Position numbers and translations under genes: made by a program
NCBI GenBank assembly: GCA_050250815.1
Contig: JBFWNY010000001.1
Location: 1 to 64,000 of the forward strand
Reading direction: 5' to 3'
Origin: JAEUMD01 sp050250815
GTDB lineage: Bacteria; Pseudomonadota; Alphaproteobacteria; Rhizobiales; Hyphomicrobiaceae
DNA: 64,000 bases
Notes under the pieces: generated by a model
Told to the model about the DNA's origin: nothing
The model's database searches: none
Seen by the model: only the letters and a program-made list of their open reading frames with translations
Part shown: piece after piece, positions 9,137-17,708 of the stretch
Position numbering within the stretch: position 1 is the first letter of the stretch
How the letters are laid out: every line of letters begins with the position of its first letter

Positions 9137-9961
9137 TCAATGCCGGCGCAAGGCAGCGCTCAGGCTTTTCACCAGATCTAGGACAGCCGGAACCGTCTGA
9201 GAAGTGGCTCGGCCCGCCGAGTCCAGGCTTTTCTCGATCTCGGTTACGAGCGCCGAGCCGACGACGACGGCATCCGCGACGCCCGCGATCTCGCGCGCCT
9301 GAGCGGGCGATCTTACGCCAAAACCCACCGCCACGGGAAGGTCGGTGGCGCGCTTGATGCGCCGTACGTGGGACTGGACGCTGTCAATCCTGGGCGCAGC
9401 CGCCCCGGTTATTCCAGTGATCGACACGTAGTAGACGAAGCCGGACGTGTTGGTGAGCACGACCGGAAGCCTCCTGTCGTCCGTTGTCGGAGTGGCGAGC
9501 CGGATGAAGTTGAGGCCAGCGGCAATGGCTGGCAGACACAACTCATCGTCGGCCTCCGGCGGCACGTCGACGACGATCAGCCCATCGACGCCAGCGGCGG
9601 CGGCATCCGCGACGAATCGCTCGCTCCCGTAGACGTAGATGGGATTGTAGTAGCCCATGAGGACGATCGGCGTATGCGTATCGGACTCGCGAAATTTTCG
9701 AACAATATCAAGAGTTTTTGCCATTTTTTGCCCCGCCTTCAAGGCGCGCAGGGAGGACGCCTGAATAGCGGGCCCATCGGCCATGGGGTCGGAGAACGGC
9801 ATGCCGAGCTCGATGACGTCGGCGCCCGCGTCGGGTAGACCCGCGAGAATGGCGCGCGACGTTTCCGGATCGGGGTCGCCGGCGGAAACGAACGTGACGA
9901 GGCCGGCACGGCCCTCGGCCTTGAGAGAGGCGAAACGTCGGTCGATACGCGATTGTGTCAT
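9137..9961 (-). CDS. trpA: Tryptophan synthase alpha chain TrpA
   Basis: A 274-residue TIM-barrel subunit that cleaves indole-3-glycerol phosphate to indole, which is passed to TrpB. The N terminus reads MTQSRIDRRFASL. The catalytic acidic residues lie in the expected ADVIELGMPFSDPMADGP segment. LMGYYNPIYVYG, GLIVVDVPPEA and the phosphate-binding VAVGFGVRSPAQ are typical. It is the first gene of the trpA-accD-folC group. trpB is not immediately upstream: the divergent YbaK-type gene starts 80 bp away, so trpA has been split from trpFB or is at least transcribed separately here. Confidence 0.97.
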   Translation of the reverse strand: MTQSRIDRRFASLKAEGRAGLVTFVSAGDPDPETSRAILAGLPDAGADVIELGMPFSDPMADGPAIQASSLRALKAGQKMAKTLDIVRKFRESDTHTPIVLMGYYNPIYVYGSERFVADAAAAGVDGLIVVDVPPEADDELCLPAIAAGLNFIRLATPTTDDRRLPVVLTNTSGFVYYVSITGITGAAAPRIDSVQSHVRRIKRATDLPVAVGFGVRSPAQAREIAGVADAVVVGSALVTEIEKSLDSAGRATSQTVPAVLDLVKSLSAALRRH

Positions 9962-10041
9962 GGGACCCCCGGTATGCGCGGATGTTCATGCGGCTTCGGG
10001 CGCCGGAAGGTCAAGGGGCCACGCGGCTCCAGGGAGCGCCG

Positions 10042-10623
10042 ATGACATCGGATCAGAGACGGGGCGACGAAACCGGGATGGATAGCCACGTCTCGCCCCT
10101 CGACGACGAGGCAACGGCGGAGGCATCGCGTGCCAGGCTTGATGCCGCGCTGGCCGCGCTGGGCATCGCCGTGCGCACCGTGGAGCACGAGGCCGTGTTC
10201 ACGGTGGCCGAGAGCAGCCGCATCGAGCGCGAGATCCCCGGAGGGCATACGAAAAACCTGTTCCTCAAGGACCAGCGCGGCGCGATGTTCCTCGTCGTGG
10301 CCGAAGCCCACACCAACGTCGATCTCAAGTCGCTGGCGCGGCGACTGGGAGCCGGCCGCTTCAGTTTCGGAAAGGCGGACCTGCTGGCTGAGGTCTTGGG
10401 TGTGACGCCCGGCTCCGTTACTGCATTCGCGGTCATGAACGACAGGACGGGGAAAGTGACCGTGGTCATAGACCGCCGGCTGATGGAGCACGAGACGATC
10501 AACTGTCACCCGATGGCGAATACCGCGACCACCAACATTGCGCGCGATGACCTTTTGAGGTTCATTCGCGCCACTGGACACGAGCCGCGCATCGAAAGCC
10601 TCGAAAGCGACCCGGGTATGTAG
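10042..10623 (+). CDS. YbaK/EbsC-type prolyl-tRNA deacylase (ProX-like)
   Basis: A 193-residue trans-editing domain protein that hydrolyses mischarged aminoacyl-tRNA, probably Ala-tRNA(Pro) as in ProX/PrdX proteins. The fold is marked by VRTVEHEAVFTVAES, GGHTKNLFLKDQRGAMFLVVAEAH and a VTPGSVTAFAVMND segment. The NLFLKD segment carries the conserved lysine. I chose the ATG at 10042 because AGGGAG lies six bases upstream; an alternative ATG at 10078 has no good ribosome-binding site. It is divergent from trpA and precedes the thioredoxin-like gene by about 130 bp. Confidence 0.9.
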   Translation: MTSDQRRGDETGMDSHVSPLDDEATAEASRARLDAALAALGIAVRTVEHEAVFTVAESSRIEREIPGGHTKNLFLKDQRGAMFLVVAEAHTNVDLKSLARRLGAGRFSFGKADLLAEVLGVTPGSVTAFAVMNDRTGKVTVVIDRRLMEHETINCHPMANTATTNIARDDLLRFIRATGHEPRIESLESDPGM

Positions 10624-10756
10624 CTTCGATCTCCGCACCAGCGCTCTGCGCGGCGAGGGCATCCGCCCGGCGCGGGCGCGGGCGCCCGCGGGTGGGAGCG
10701 GGTTGCCGCTGAGCCGGCAAGAAACCATATGCCCGACGGGGCGAGGAGGAATTGGT

Positions 10757-11668
10757 ATGGACAGCAACGCTGAGGGTGCGGTCGGCGCCGCGAAGGGCAA
10801 GGATCTCGTCAAGGACGCAACGACGGCGACGTTTGCCGCCGACGTTATCGAGGCGTCCAAAACGCAACTGGTGCTCGTCGATTTCTGGGCGTCCTGGTGC
10901 GGGCCATGTCGCCAGTTGACGCCCGTGATCGAGAAGGTCGTGCGCAGCTACGGCGGTAAGGTGCGTCTGGTGAAAGTCAACGTCGACGAGAACCAAGCCA
11001 TCGCGGGGCAACTGCGCGTGCAGTCGATCCCCACCGTCTATGCCTTCAAGGATGGGCGTGCGCTCGACGGCTTCATGGGTGCATTGCCCGAGAGCCAGCT
11101 GCGCGCCTTCGTCGACCGGCTGCTGGGTGACGACGCCGGCGATGAGATCGCCGACCTCATCGGGGCCGCCGAGCAAGCCTTCGAATCGGGTGATCTGCAG
11201 GGCGCGGCCGAAATCTATGCTGCGATACTGCAGGAGGATCAGCTCAACCCTGCCGCGCTCGCCGGCCTCGCGCAGTGCTATCTGAAGACAGGTGACGTCG
11301 AGCGCGCCGAGCAGACGATCTCGCTGGTGCCGCCGGACAAGCGCCGGCTCGCCGCCGTCGAGGCCGTGCATGCCTCGCTCGACCTCGCTCGAAAGGCAGC
11401 CGATGCGGGCGACATGGGCAATCTTGAGCAGAAGGTTGCCGCAAACCCGGCCGATCATCAGGCGCGCTACGATCTGGCGGTGGCGCTGGGCGCCAGCGGC
11501 AGAAAGCTGGACGCCGTCGGTCACCTGCTGGAGATCGTGCGCCGCCAGCGCGCGTGGAACGAGGAAGCCGCTCGCAAGCAGCTCGTGCAGTTCTTCGATG
11601 CGTGGGGCCCCAAGGACCCGGCGACGCTCGAAGGCCGCAAGAAGCTGTCGTCGATCCTGTTCTCCTGA
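10757..11668 (+). CDS. CnoX-like thioredoxin/TPR chaperone
   Basis: A 303-residue protein with an N-terminal thioredoxin domain (about 25-130) and a C-terminal TPR-like helical region (about 135-300). The active site WCGPC falls at residues 47-51, so both redox cysteines (C48, C51) are present. E. coli CnoX (YbbN) lacks the first of these; the alphaproteobacterial CnoX from Caulobacter is known to be redox-active, and this protein fits that type. It likely protects substrates from oxidation and hands them to GroEL or DnaK. The ATG at 10757 is preceded by GAGGAGGAA. The downstream Lon-domain gene follows in 41 bp. Confidence 0.92.
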   Translation: MDSNAEGAVGAAKGKDLVKDATTATFAADVIEASKTQLVLVDFWASWCGPCRQLTPVIEKVVRSYGGKVRLVKVNVDENQAIAGQLRVQSIPTVYAFKDGRALDGFMGALPESQLRAFVDRLLGDDAGDEIADLIGAAEQAFESGDLQGAAEIYAAILQEDQLNPAALAGLAQCYLKTGDVERAEQTISLVPPDKRRLAAVEAVHASLDLARKAADAGDMGNLEQKVAANPADHQARYDLAVALGASGRKLDAVGHLLEIVRRQRAWNEEAARKQLVQFFDAWGPKDPATLEGRKKLSSILFS

Positions 11669-11709
11669 TCTCGCACGCCACAACGACGAAACGCAAAAGG
11701 GGATCGGCC

Positions 11710-12396
11710 TTGGCGACCACGGACAGATATCGCCGGCCTTCCGACCTGCCGCGCAAGGTGCCCGTCTTTCCGTTGCGCAAGGCGATCCTGCTGCCGCGGG
11801 CGACGCTGCCTCTCAACGTTTTCGAGCCGCGTTACCTGAAGATGATCGATGACGCCATCAGGCGTGATCGCGTGATCGCAATCGTGCAGCCGGACGTGGC
11901 GGGCGATGAGCCTGCGATGGAGAGCCCACCGGGCAAGGATGTTCGCTTGAAGCGCGTCGGATGCCTGGGCCGCCTCACCGCCTATCAGGAACTCGACGAT
12001 GGCCGCATCATCGCGACGCTGACGGGGATCGCGCGATTCCGGCTGCTCGACGAACCTGCCACCGACGCCCCCTACCGTCTCATCAATGTCGATTACGATC
12101 CCTATGTGATCGACTTCAGTCCCGGCTATGGTGAGGACGACGTCGACCGCGATGGCCTGCTGAAAGTCCTGCATCGTTACCTCGACGCCACCCGCCTCAA
12201 GGCGGACTGGCGAACGATTCTGGAGTCGACCACAGAGTTTCTCGTCAACGCGTTGAGCGTCATGAGCCCCTATGGTCCGGTCGAGAAGCAGGCGCTGCTG
12301 GAAGCGGCAACTCTGACGCAGCGTGCCGAAATCCTCGTCGCGCTGGCGGAGATGGAGCTGGCATCGAGTGGCAGTCAGGGCGGCACGCTGCAATAG
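11710..12396 (+). CDS. LON-substrate-binding-domain protein
   Basis: A protein of about 228 residues made of the N-terminal substrate-binding (LAN/PUA-like) domain of Lon protease, with no ATPase or peptidase domain. It opens with the characteristic VPVFPLRKAILLPRATLPLNVFE segment and contains LGRLTAYQELDDGRII and a helical C-terminal half. I chose the TTG at 11710 because AAGGGG lies just upstream and no in-frame ATG occurs before the domain. Its job is not established; such stand-alone domains are common in Alphaproteobacteria next to the thioredoxin/TPR gene and the Trm112-like gene, as here. Confidence 0.88.
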   Translation: MATTDRYRRPSDLPRKVPVFPLRKAILLPRATLPLNVFEPRYLKMIDDAIRRDRVIAIVQPDVAGDEPAMESPPGKDVRLKRVGCLGRLTAYQELDDGRIIATLTGIARFRLLDEPATDAPYRLINVDYDPYVIDFSPGYGEDDVDRDGLLKVLHRYLDATRLKADWRTILESTTEFLVNALSVMSPYGPVEKQALLEAATLTQRAEILVALAEMELASSGSQGGTLQ

Positions 12397-12440
12397 CGGC
12401 CGATCGTCGGGGCCGGAAGCGGATAGCGAGGAGCCGAACC

Positions 12441-12668
12441 ATGCCTGACGAGCCGCAACAGCCGCCGCGCAGTATAGACCCCCGTCTTCTGGCTCTGCTC
12501 GTGTGCCCCGTTTCTAAGCATCCGCTCAGGTACGACGCGGATCGAAACGAGGTCATATCCGAGGCGGCGCGGTTGGCATTTCCGGTGCGCGATGGCGTCG
12601 CCATCCTCACCGTCGAGGCCGCGCGCCGGCTCGACGATCCGCCGCATGAGCGGCCTCCCATTACTTGA
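12441..12668 (+). CDS. Trm112/YcaR-family small protein
   Basis: A 75-residue UPF0434/Trm112 family protein. The family pattern LLxLLVCPxxKxxL appears as LLALLVCPVSKHPLRYD, and FPVRDGVAILTVEAARRL closes the domain. Many homologues carry paired cysteines for zinc; here only the first (in LVCP) is present, which is common in bacterial members. Eukaryotic Trm112 activates methyltransferases, but the bacterial role is unclear. It lies 44 bp after the Lon-domain gene and is probably in the same operon. Confidence 0.88.
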   Translation: MPDEPQQPPRSIDPRLLALLVCPVSKHPLRYDADRNEVISEAARLAFPVRDGVAILTVEAARRLDDPPHERPPIT

Positions 12669-12741
12669 ACGATCCCGTTCCGGCGCAGCCGTCAACATCT
12701 GCTCAACCACATCGTTTCAAGCTTTCTCAAAGCCGGCGTGA

Positions 12742-15273
12742 TTGCCTTGGCCAACAAGGCAGGCAACAGCCGGACGAAAGATCTTGGGCGGTTCGAAGAA
12801 CGAAGCTGTGGCCCATGCGACGGGCCGGCGCGGCGATGTCGCGGCGATTGCCGGGACAGCGTCGTTGCGCCGTCTGGCCCAGGCCGTGCTGCGTCTTGCT
12901 CCGTCTCCCCGCCGCCGCCGCTACGGCGCCCTTGTGATCGAGCGATGGCTGTTGCCGCTGGTGCTCACCGGTGGCGCAGCCTCTCTGCTCGGCCTGATGA
13001 TGGTGCCGCATCCGGTCGGTCCCGCCCATCTGCTTCTTGCGGCCGGCATAGCAATCCTTCTCGGTGGTGCGCAGTGGGCCATCATCGGTACTCTTGCGCG
13101 ACGTCAGCAACCGATGCGGGAGCAGCGGCACACGCAGATGCTCGAAGCGCTGGAGCGCCGGCTGGAGAAGCTGCAGGACGTGCACTGGCAGATTTCGGAA
13201 ACCGATGTCCGCTATCGCGATCTGCTCGACGTGCAATCCGACATCATCCTGCGTCGCGACGACTATGACCGTCTCACCTATGTGAACCAAGCGTTCGAGG
13301 CAGCCTTCGGACTTGCGGCGGACGACGTGCTGGGCACGGCGTGGGCGCGCCGCGTCGTAGAGAGCGAAGGCGCGAGCGCTGCGCCGCTGACGACGCGTGA
13401 CCACGATCGACGCCGCCGCTATGTCGAGCTTCTGGATACCACGGGTGGTCAGCGCTGGATCGACTGGGACGAGCATCTGGTCGCATCAAGCGAAGGCAGC
13501 GGCTTCGAGGTGCAGGCCGTCGGGCGAGATGTGACGGAGGACCGCCGCCTGGCGGCGGCGCTGGCCGAAGCGCGCGACCAGGCCGAGACGGCGAACCGGG
13601 CCAAGTCGCGTTTTCTCGCCACCATGAGTCACGAGATCCGCACGCCCATGAACGGAATCCTGGGCATGACCGGTTTGATCCGCGGGACGGATCTCACCGA
13701 GGAACAGCGTACCTATGCGAACGCCATCGACCAGTCGGCGCGTGCTCTGCTGATCCTGATCGACGAGATCCTCGACTTCTCCAAAATCGAAGCCGGCAAG
13801 CTCGTTCTCAATGACAGCGAGTTTTCGCTTCTGGAGTCGGCACAAAGCGTCGTCGAGCTTCTGGCGCCGCGTGCCCACGAAAAGGGTCTGGAGCTGTCGC
13901 TCTCCGTGGCGCCGGTGCTCGAGGCACCCGTGAGGGGCGATGAGGCGCGCGTGCGGCAGATCCTGCTCAACCTGCTGTCGAATGCCGTCAAGTTCACCGA
14001 CCATGGCGGCGTGACGATCGCTGTCGATGCCAAGCCAGTGCCCACGGAAGGCGCCGCGCTTGCGGTCGAGATTTCCGTCTCCGATACCGGCATAGGGCTG
14101 TCCGGCGAAGACATGGCGCGCCTGTTCACCGAGTTCGAGCAGGCCGAGACGGCCCTGCGCCGACAGCAGGGCGGCACCGGGCTCGGTCTCGCCATCACAC
14201 GGCGTCTGGTCATGGCGATGGAGGGCGACATCACCGTCGCCTCGACGCCGGGCAACGGAACGACATTCACCGCGCGCTTCGTGCTCGCCGTCGCGCAACC
14301 GGGAGCCGCCGCCGAACGCGAGGCGGTCTGTGCGCATGAGGATGGTGGCCGGCATGCCGTCTTGCTTGCTTGCGGACATCCACTCGAGCGCGCGGGTCTT
14401 GCTCGAATGCTGCGCGCGGGCGGTCACGTGGCCGAGGAGGCCGAACTGGCGGACGCCGTCGATGCGGTGATCGCCGCCAGCGCGGCCGGTTGTCCCTTCG
14501 ACCGCATCATCGTTGACGTTTCGGCGGATCCTGTCTGGGCCGGACGGATATTGAAAGAGGCAAAGACGCATTCGTCGGCCGACGTCGTAGGTCTTGTGAC
14601 CGTCAACGTTCTGGCTCGCTCCGGCCTGGAGGGATTCCGCCGTCAGGGTTTCGAGTGCTATCTCGTGCGACCGGTCCGCTCCGCATCATTGATCCAGCAG
14701 ATCGTGGCGCCGCTCGCAAAGGTGCGCAGCACCGAGGCGGTGTCGTCGGAAAAGGAGCCGGGCAAAGCTCAGGCTCCGATCACCGGCGGCGGTGGCAGCG
14801 ACCAGCACGCCCGCTTGCGCGTGCTGCTCGTCGAGGACAACGAGATCAACGCACTTCTGGCCCGGCGGGTGCTTGAACTCGCGGGCTGCGCGGTGGTGCA
14901 CGCGCGCGACGGGCACAGCGGGGTCGCACGAGCGGTGGCAGCGTTCGACGGCACGGCCGAAGGGATCGACATCGTGCTCATGGACATCTTCATGCCCGGC
15001 CTTGATGGCGTGTCCGCCGCGAAGGAAATCCGTGAGGCCCATGCGCAGTGGCATGTGCGAACCGAAGGCGCTGCGCCCGCCCGCTGCCCGCCGATCGTGG
15101 CGCTGACGGCCAATGCCTTTCCGGAGGATCGCGATCGGTATCTTGCCGAGGGCCTCGACGACTATCTGGCCAAGCCATTCGATACCGAGGACCTTGCCGC
15201 CTTGCTCGAAAGATGGTGCCCTCGGCCGGGGGCGGCGCACGCATCCGCAGCCCAGCTTTCCGCGTCCGGCTGA
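12742..15273 (+). CDS. Hybrid sensor histidine kinase with PAS and receiver domains
   Basis: An 843-residue membrane sensor kinase. Two hydrophobic segments lie at about residues 65-85 (LLPLVLTGGAASLLGLMMV) and 93-115. A PAS domain (about 150-265) is followed by a HisKA domain with the phospho-acceptor His297 in MSHEIRTPMNG. The HATPase domain shows DTGIGLSGEDMARLF and GGTGLGLAI. A first receiver-like region (about 530-660) lacks the usual acidic pocket. The C-terminal receiver (about 692-830) is complete, with VLLVEDNEIN and phospho-acceptor Asp748 in LMDIFMPG. The start is uncertain: a TTG at 12742 gives the full frame, and other non-ATG starts lie downstream. No partner regulator gene is adjacent. 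The signal is unknown. Confidence 0.92.
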   Translation: MPWPTRQATAGRKILGGSKNEAVAHATGRRGDVAAIAGTASLRRLAQAVLRLAPSPRRRRYGALVIERWLLPLVLTGGAASLLGLMMVPHPVGPAHLLLAAGIAILLGGAQWAIIGTLARRQQPMREQRHTQMLEALERRLEKLQDVHWQISETDVRYRDLLDVQSDIILRRDDYDRLTYVNQAFEAAFGLAADDVLGTAWARRVVESEGASAAPLTTRDHDRRRRYVELLDTTGGQRWIDWDEHLVASSEGSGFEVQAVGRDVTEDRRLAAALAEARDQAETANRAKSRFLATMSHEIRTPMNGILGMTGLIRGTDLTEEQRTYANAIDQSARALLILIDEILDFSKIEAGKLVLNDSEFSLLESAQSVVELLAPRAHEKGLELSLSVAPVLEAPVRGDEARVRQILLNLLSNAVKFTDHGGVTIAVDAKPVPTEGAALAVEISVSDTGIGLSGEDMARLFTEFEQAETALRRQQGGTGLGLAITRRLVMAMEGDITVASTPGNGTTFTARFVLAVAQPGAAAEREAVCAHEDGGRHAVLLACGHPLERAGLARMLRAGGHVAEEAELADAVDAVIAASAAGCPFDRIIVDVSADPVWAGRILKEAKTHSSADVVGLVTVNVLARSGLEGFRRQGFECYLVRPVRSASLIQQIVAPLAKVRSTEAVSSEKEPGKAQAPITGGGGSDQHARLRVLLVEDNEINALLARRVLELAGCAVVHARDGHSGVARAVAAFDGTAEGIDIVLMDIFMPGLDGVSAAKEIREAHAQWHVRTEGAAPARCPPIVALTANAFPEDRDRYLAEGLDDYLAKPFDTEDLAALLERWCPRPGAAHASAAQLSASG

Positions 15274-15546
15274 GCTGCGGCACAGCCGGATCGCGCCTGG
15301 GCGGAGCATCCCACATGACCGCGCGCTGACGCCAAACCGTCATGGAATCGTGATAGCCCGATCGCAATGCCGAGCCACGGGCACGTCGCCATGCGCCACG
15401 CGGAAATGCCGCTGCGATGCTTGACGCGGTGCCCGGGATCGGCCATCGGACCCGGTGTCGGGATCGCAAGGATCGTCACGCTTTTCTTGGGGACGCGGCG
15501 GACGAAAATTGCGATCTGAATCCCACTATACGAGGGGCTCTCGCGC

Positions 15547-16521
15547 ATGGTGAAGTCCAGAACAGCAGCGCTCGCTCGCGCTCTTGGCAGTCGCAGTTTC
15601 CTGAGGCGGCCGCCGCAGGGCCTTTTGGCGCGAAGCCTTCTGCGTTCGGCCGAGAATGGCTTGGCGCGCGTCGTCACCCGCCGCCCGGCCAAGATCTACG
15701 GTCGCGTCGGCGAGCTGCAGGTTCGCCTCGCCACGACGGGCACCGACGTCAAGCGGGCGCAGCGTCTGCGCTACGAGGTGTTCTACAACGAAATGTCGGC
15801 AAATCCTTCGTTCCTGGCGCAGATGCGCCAGCGTGACGAGGATGAGTTCGATGCCATCTGCGAGCATCTGCTGGTCGTGGATACGGCAGCTGATGCTGCG
15901 GCACGGATGCGGGGCGGCCGCCGTGCGCCAGTGGTCGGCACCTACCGGGTCCTGCGCCAGGACGTGGCCGATCGCAACTTCGGCTTCTACACGGAACGCG
16001 AGTATGACATCCGCCCGCTGATCCAGCGGCGCAGCGACCTCAAGTTCATGGAACTTGGCCGTTCGTGCGTGCTCAAGCCCTATCGCTCGAAGCGCTCGGT
16101 CGAGCTTCTCTGGCACGGCTTGTGGACCTATGTGCGCGAGCACAAGGTCGATGTGATGGTGGGATGCGCCAGCTTCCCCGGCACCGATCCTAGCGCGCAT
16201 GCCGCTGCATTGTCCTTCCTGCACCACAACGCGCTGGCGCCCGAGGAATGGCGCTGTCGCGCGCACGAGCATCTTTTCCAGCGCATGGATCTGGTGGATA
16301 AGGCCGACATCGACGCCAAGGCGGCGCTGAAGTCCATTCCGCCGCTTATCAAGGGGTACTTGCGGCTGGGCGCCTATGTCGGCGAGGGCGCCGTCATCGA
16401 CCGTCAGTTCGGCACGACCGACGTCTTGATCATACTTCCGGTGAGCAAGATCGATCCGCGCTACTTCGGCCATTTCGGCGCGCCCGACGAGGTGAAGAGC
16501 CGCATTGCCGAGTGCGTGTGA
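15547..16521 (+). CDS. olsB: OlsB-type ornithine N-acyltransferase (GNAT fold)
   Basis: A 324-residue acyltransferase of the OlsB/hemolysin-like GNAT family, which adds a 3-hydroxyacyl group from acyl-ACP to the alpha-amino group of ornithine to form lyso-ornithine lipid. Diagnostic segments include QRLRYEVFYNEM near residue 75, VVGTYRVLRQD, FMELGRSCVLKPYR, VDVMVGCASFPGTDP and LIKGYLRLGAYVGEGAVID. The N terminus is basic and about 50 residues longer than the core. olsA is not adjacent. Ornithine lipids are phosphorus-free membrane lipids common in Alphaproteobacteria. The gene stands alone between the kinase gene and the converging DUF1513 gene. Confidence 0.85.
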   Translation: MVKSRTAALARALGSRSFLRRPPQGLLARSLLRSAENGLARVVTRRPAKIYGRVGELQVRLATTGTDVKRAQRLRYEVFYNEMSANPSFLAQMRQRDEDEFDAICEHLLVVDTAADAAARMRGGRRAPVVGTYRVLRQDVADRNFGFYTEREYDIRPLIQRRSDLKFMELGRSCVLKPYRSKRSVELLWHGLWTYVREHKVDVMVGCASFPGTDPSAHAAALSFLHHNALAPEEWRCRAHEHLFQRMDLVDKADIDAKAALKSIPPLIKGYLRLGAYVGEGAVIDRQFGTTDVLIILPVSKIDPRYFGHFGAPDEVKSRIAECV

Positions 16522-16583
16522 CTGCTTCCCGCGCGCCCTGTGCGTGGCCCGGCAAGGATATCCCTGGCCTGGATACGACTGGA

Positions 16584-17708
16584 TCAGCCGAAACGGCGCA
16601 GGTGGTTGTCGAAAGCCAGTCCATCAGTGCGGCTGGCGTGGTCCACGGCACCAGCGGGTGCCGCGACTTCGAAGATGCCCTCGCCGGTCGTGATCGCCAT
16701 TCCAGCGTCGCCCGCGGGCGCTATTCCACAGGCATCCGCCAGCCGTCTCTCCCCAACGACCGTCGCAGTGCCGGCATCGAAATAGATGATCCGTCCGGCA
16801 CGCGGCGCGGATGCAGCAATGATGCGACCGTCGCTGCTCGATGCCATGGATCCGATATAACCCTTGAGGTCTCGACCTGAGACTGCGCGCGGCTCGGGCA
16901 TCGTGATGGGGCTGTCGATGCCCACGCGACCGACCAGCCAAGGGGTCGCCTCGGTGTTGCCTTCCCATTGTCCGCCGAACCAGACATGGCCGCTGGCCTC
17001 ACAGCACATGTGGCGCAGCGAGAGCTTGTGCAGTGCTTTGCCGAGTGCGTGCTGCGCCTTGAGATCGCCCGTCTGGCTGTCGATGAAGGCGAGCGAAGGT
17101 TGCATCGTGTCGAGATTGAGTTTGGCGCGCCCAGCATCGGGATGCGTCTCGATGCCGCCGTTGGCAATGCACAGGGTCTTGCCGTCGGGCATCATCAGGA
17201 CCTCGTGGGGTCCCACGCCGTGGGTCGACAGCTCCCCGGTGCGGCGAAACCCGGCCGCGACATCATAGACACCGAGCACGCCGCGCGCGGCCTCGTAGTC
17301 GTTCTCGGTTGCGAACAGGAGCCGGCCATCAGGTGAGAAGACACCGTGACCGTAGAAATGCCGCCCCTCCGGTGCCGTGAAGATGCGCGGCGCCCGGTCA
17401 CCGACAAGGTCGATGACGACCGCGAAGTCGCCAGGGCGCCTTGCAACCGCCACGGCCACCCGCGCATCAGGTGAAACCGCGACGTCGTGGCCACGCCCGT
17501 CGAGCGGCACGATGCGTTCGAAGGCGCCCTCGGCATTGAGCAAGACCACTTGATAACTGCCATCACGGGCACGGGCTGCCGCAGCAAAGCGCATCTGCGA
17601 TTGGGCACGCCCCGCGGAAGGCAATGCCAGCGGCGTCGATACCAGCGACGCCGCCCCGCCCGCCAGAAGCATCCTGCGGTCAATCGCCATCGAGCTCATT
17701 GAATCCAA
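16584..17708 (-). CDS. Tat-exported DUF1513 beta-propeller protein
   Basis: A 374-residue DUF1513 family protein, predicted to form a beta-propeller in the periplasm. The N terminus carries a twin-arginine-like signal (AIDRRMLLAGGAASLVSTPLALPSAGRA) with likely cleavage after GRA. Propeller-like repeats contain phrases such as VYDVAAGFRRTGELSTHGVGPHEVLMMPDGKTLCIANGG and HMCCEASGHVWFGGQWEG. DUF1513 genes are regularly found with imelysin and DUF1111 genes in proteobacterial iron clusters, and here it is last in the iron operon. Its start overlaps the end of the upstream imelysin gene by 29 bp, which suggests translational coupling. The molecular role is unknown. Confidence 0.88.
   Translation of the reverse strand: MDSMSSMAIDRRMLLAGGAASLVSTPLALPSAGRAQSQMRFAAAARARDGSYQVVLLNAEGAFERIVPLDGRGHDVAVSPDARVAVAVARRPGDFAVVIDLVGDRAPRIFTAPEGRHFYGHGVFSPDGRLLFATENDYEAARGVLGVYDVAAGFRRTGELSTHGVGPHEVLMMPDGKTLCIANGGIETHPDAGRAKLNLDTMQPSLAFIDSQTGDLKAQHALGKALHKLSLRHMCCEASGHVWFGGQWEGNTEATPWLVGRVGIDSPITMPEPRAVSGRDLKGYIGSMASSSDGRIIAASAPRAGRIIYFDAGTATVVGERRLADACGIAPAGDAGMAITTGEGIFEVAAPAGAVDHASRTDGLAFDNHLRRFG

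Noticed and set aside
7658..9181. Plus-strand open frame of 507 codons opposite accD
   Set aside because: It is antisense to accD, and its protein is rich in Arg/His/Asp with no motif.
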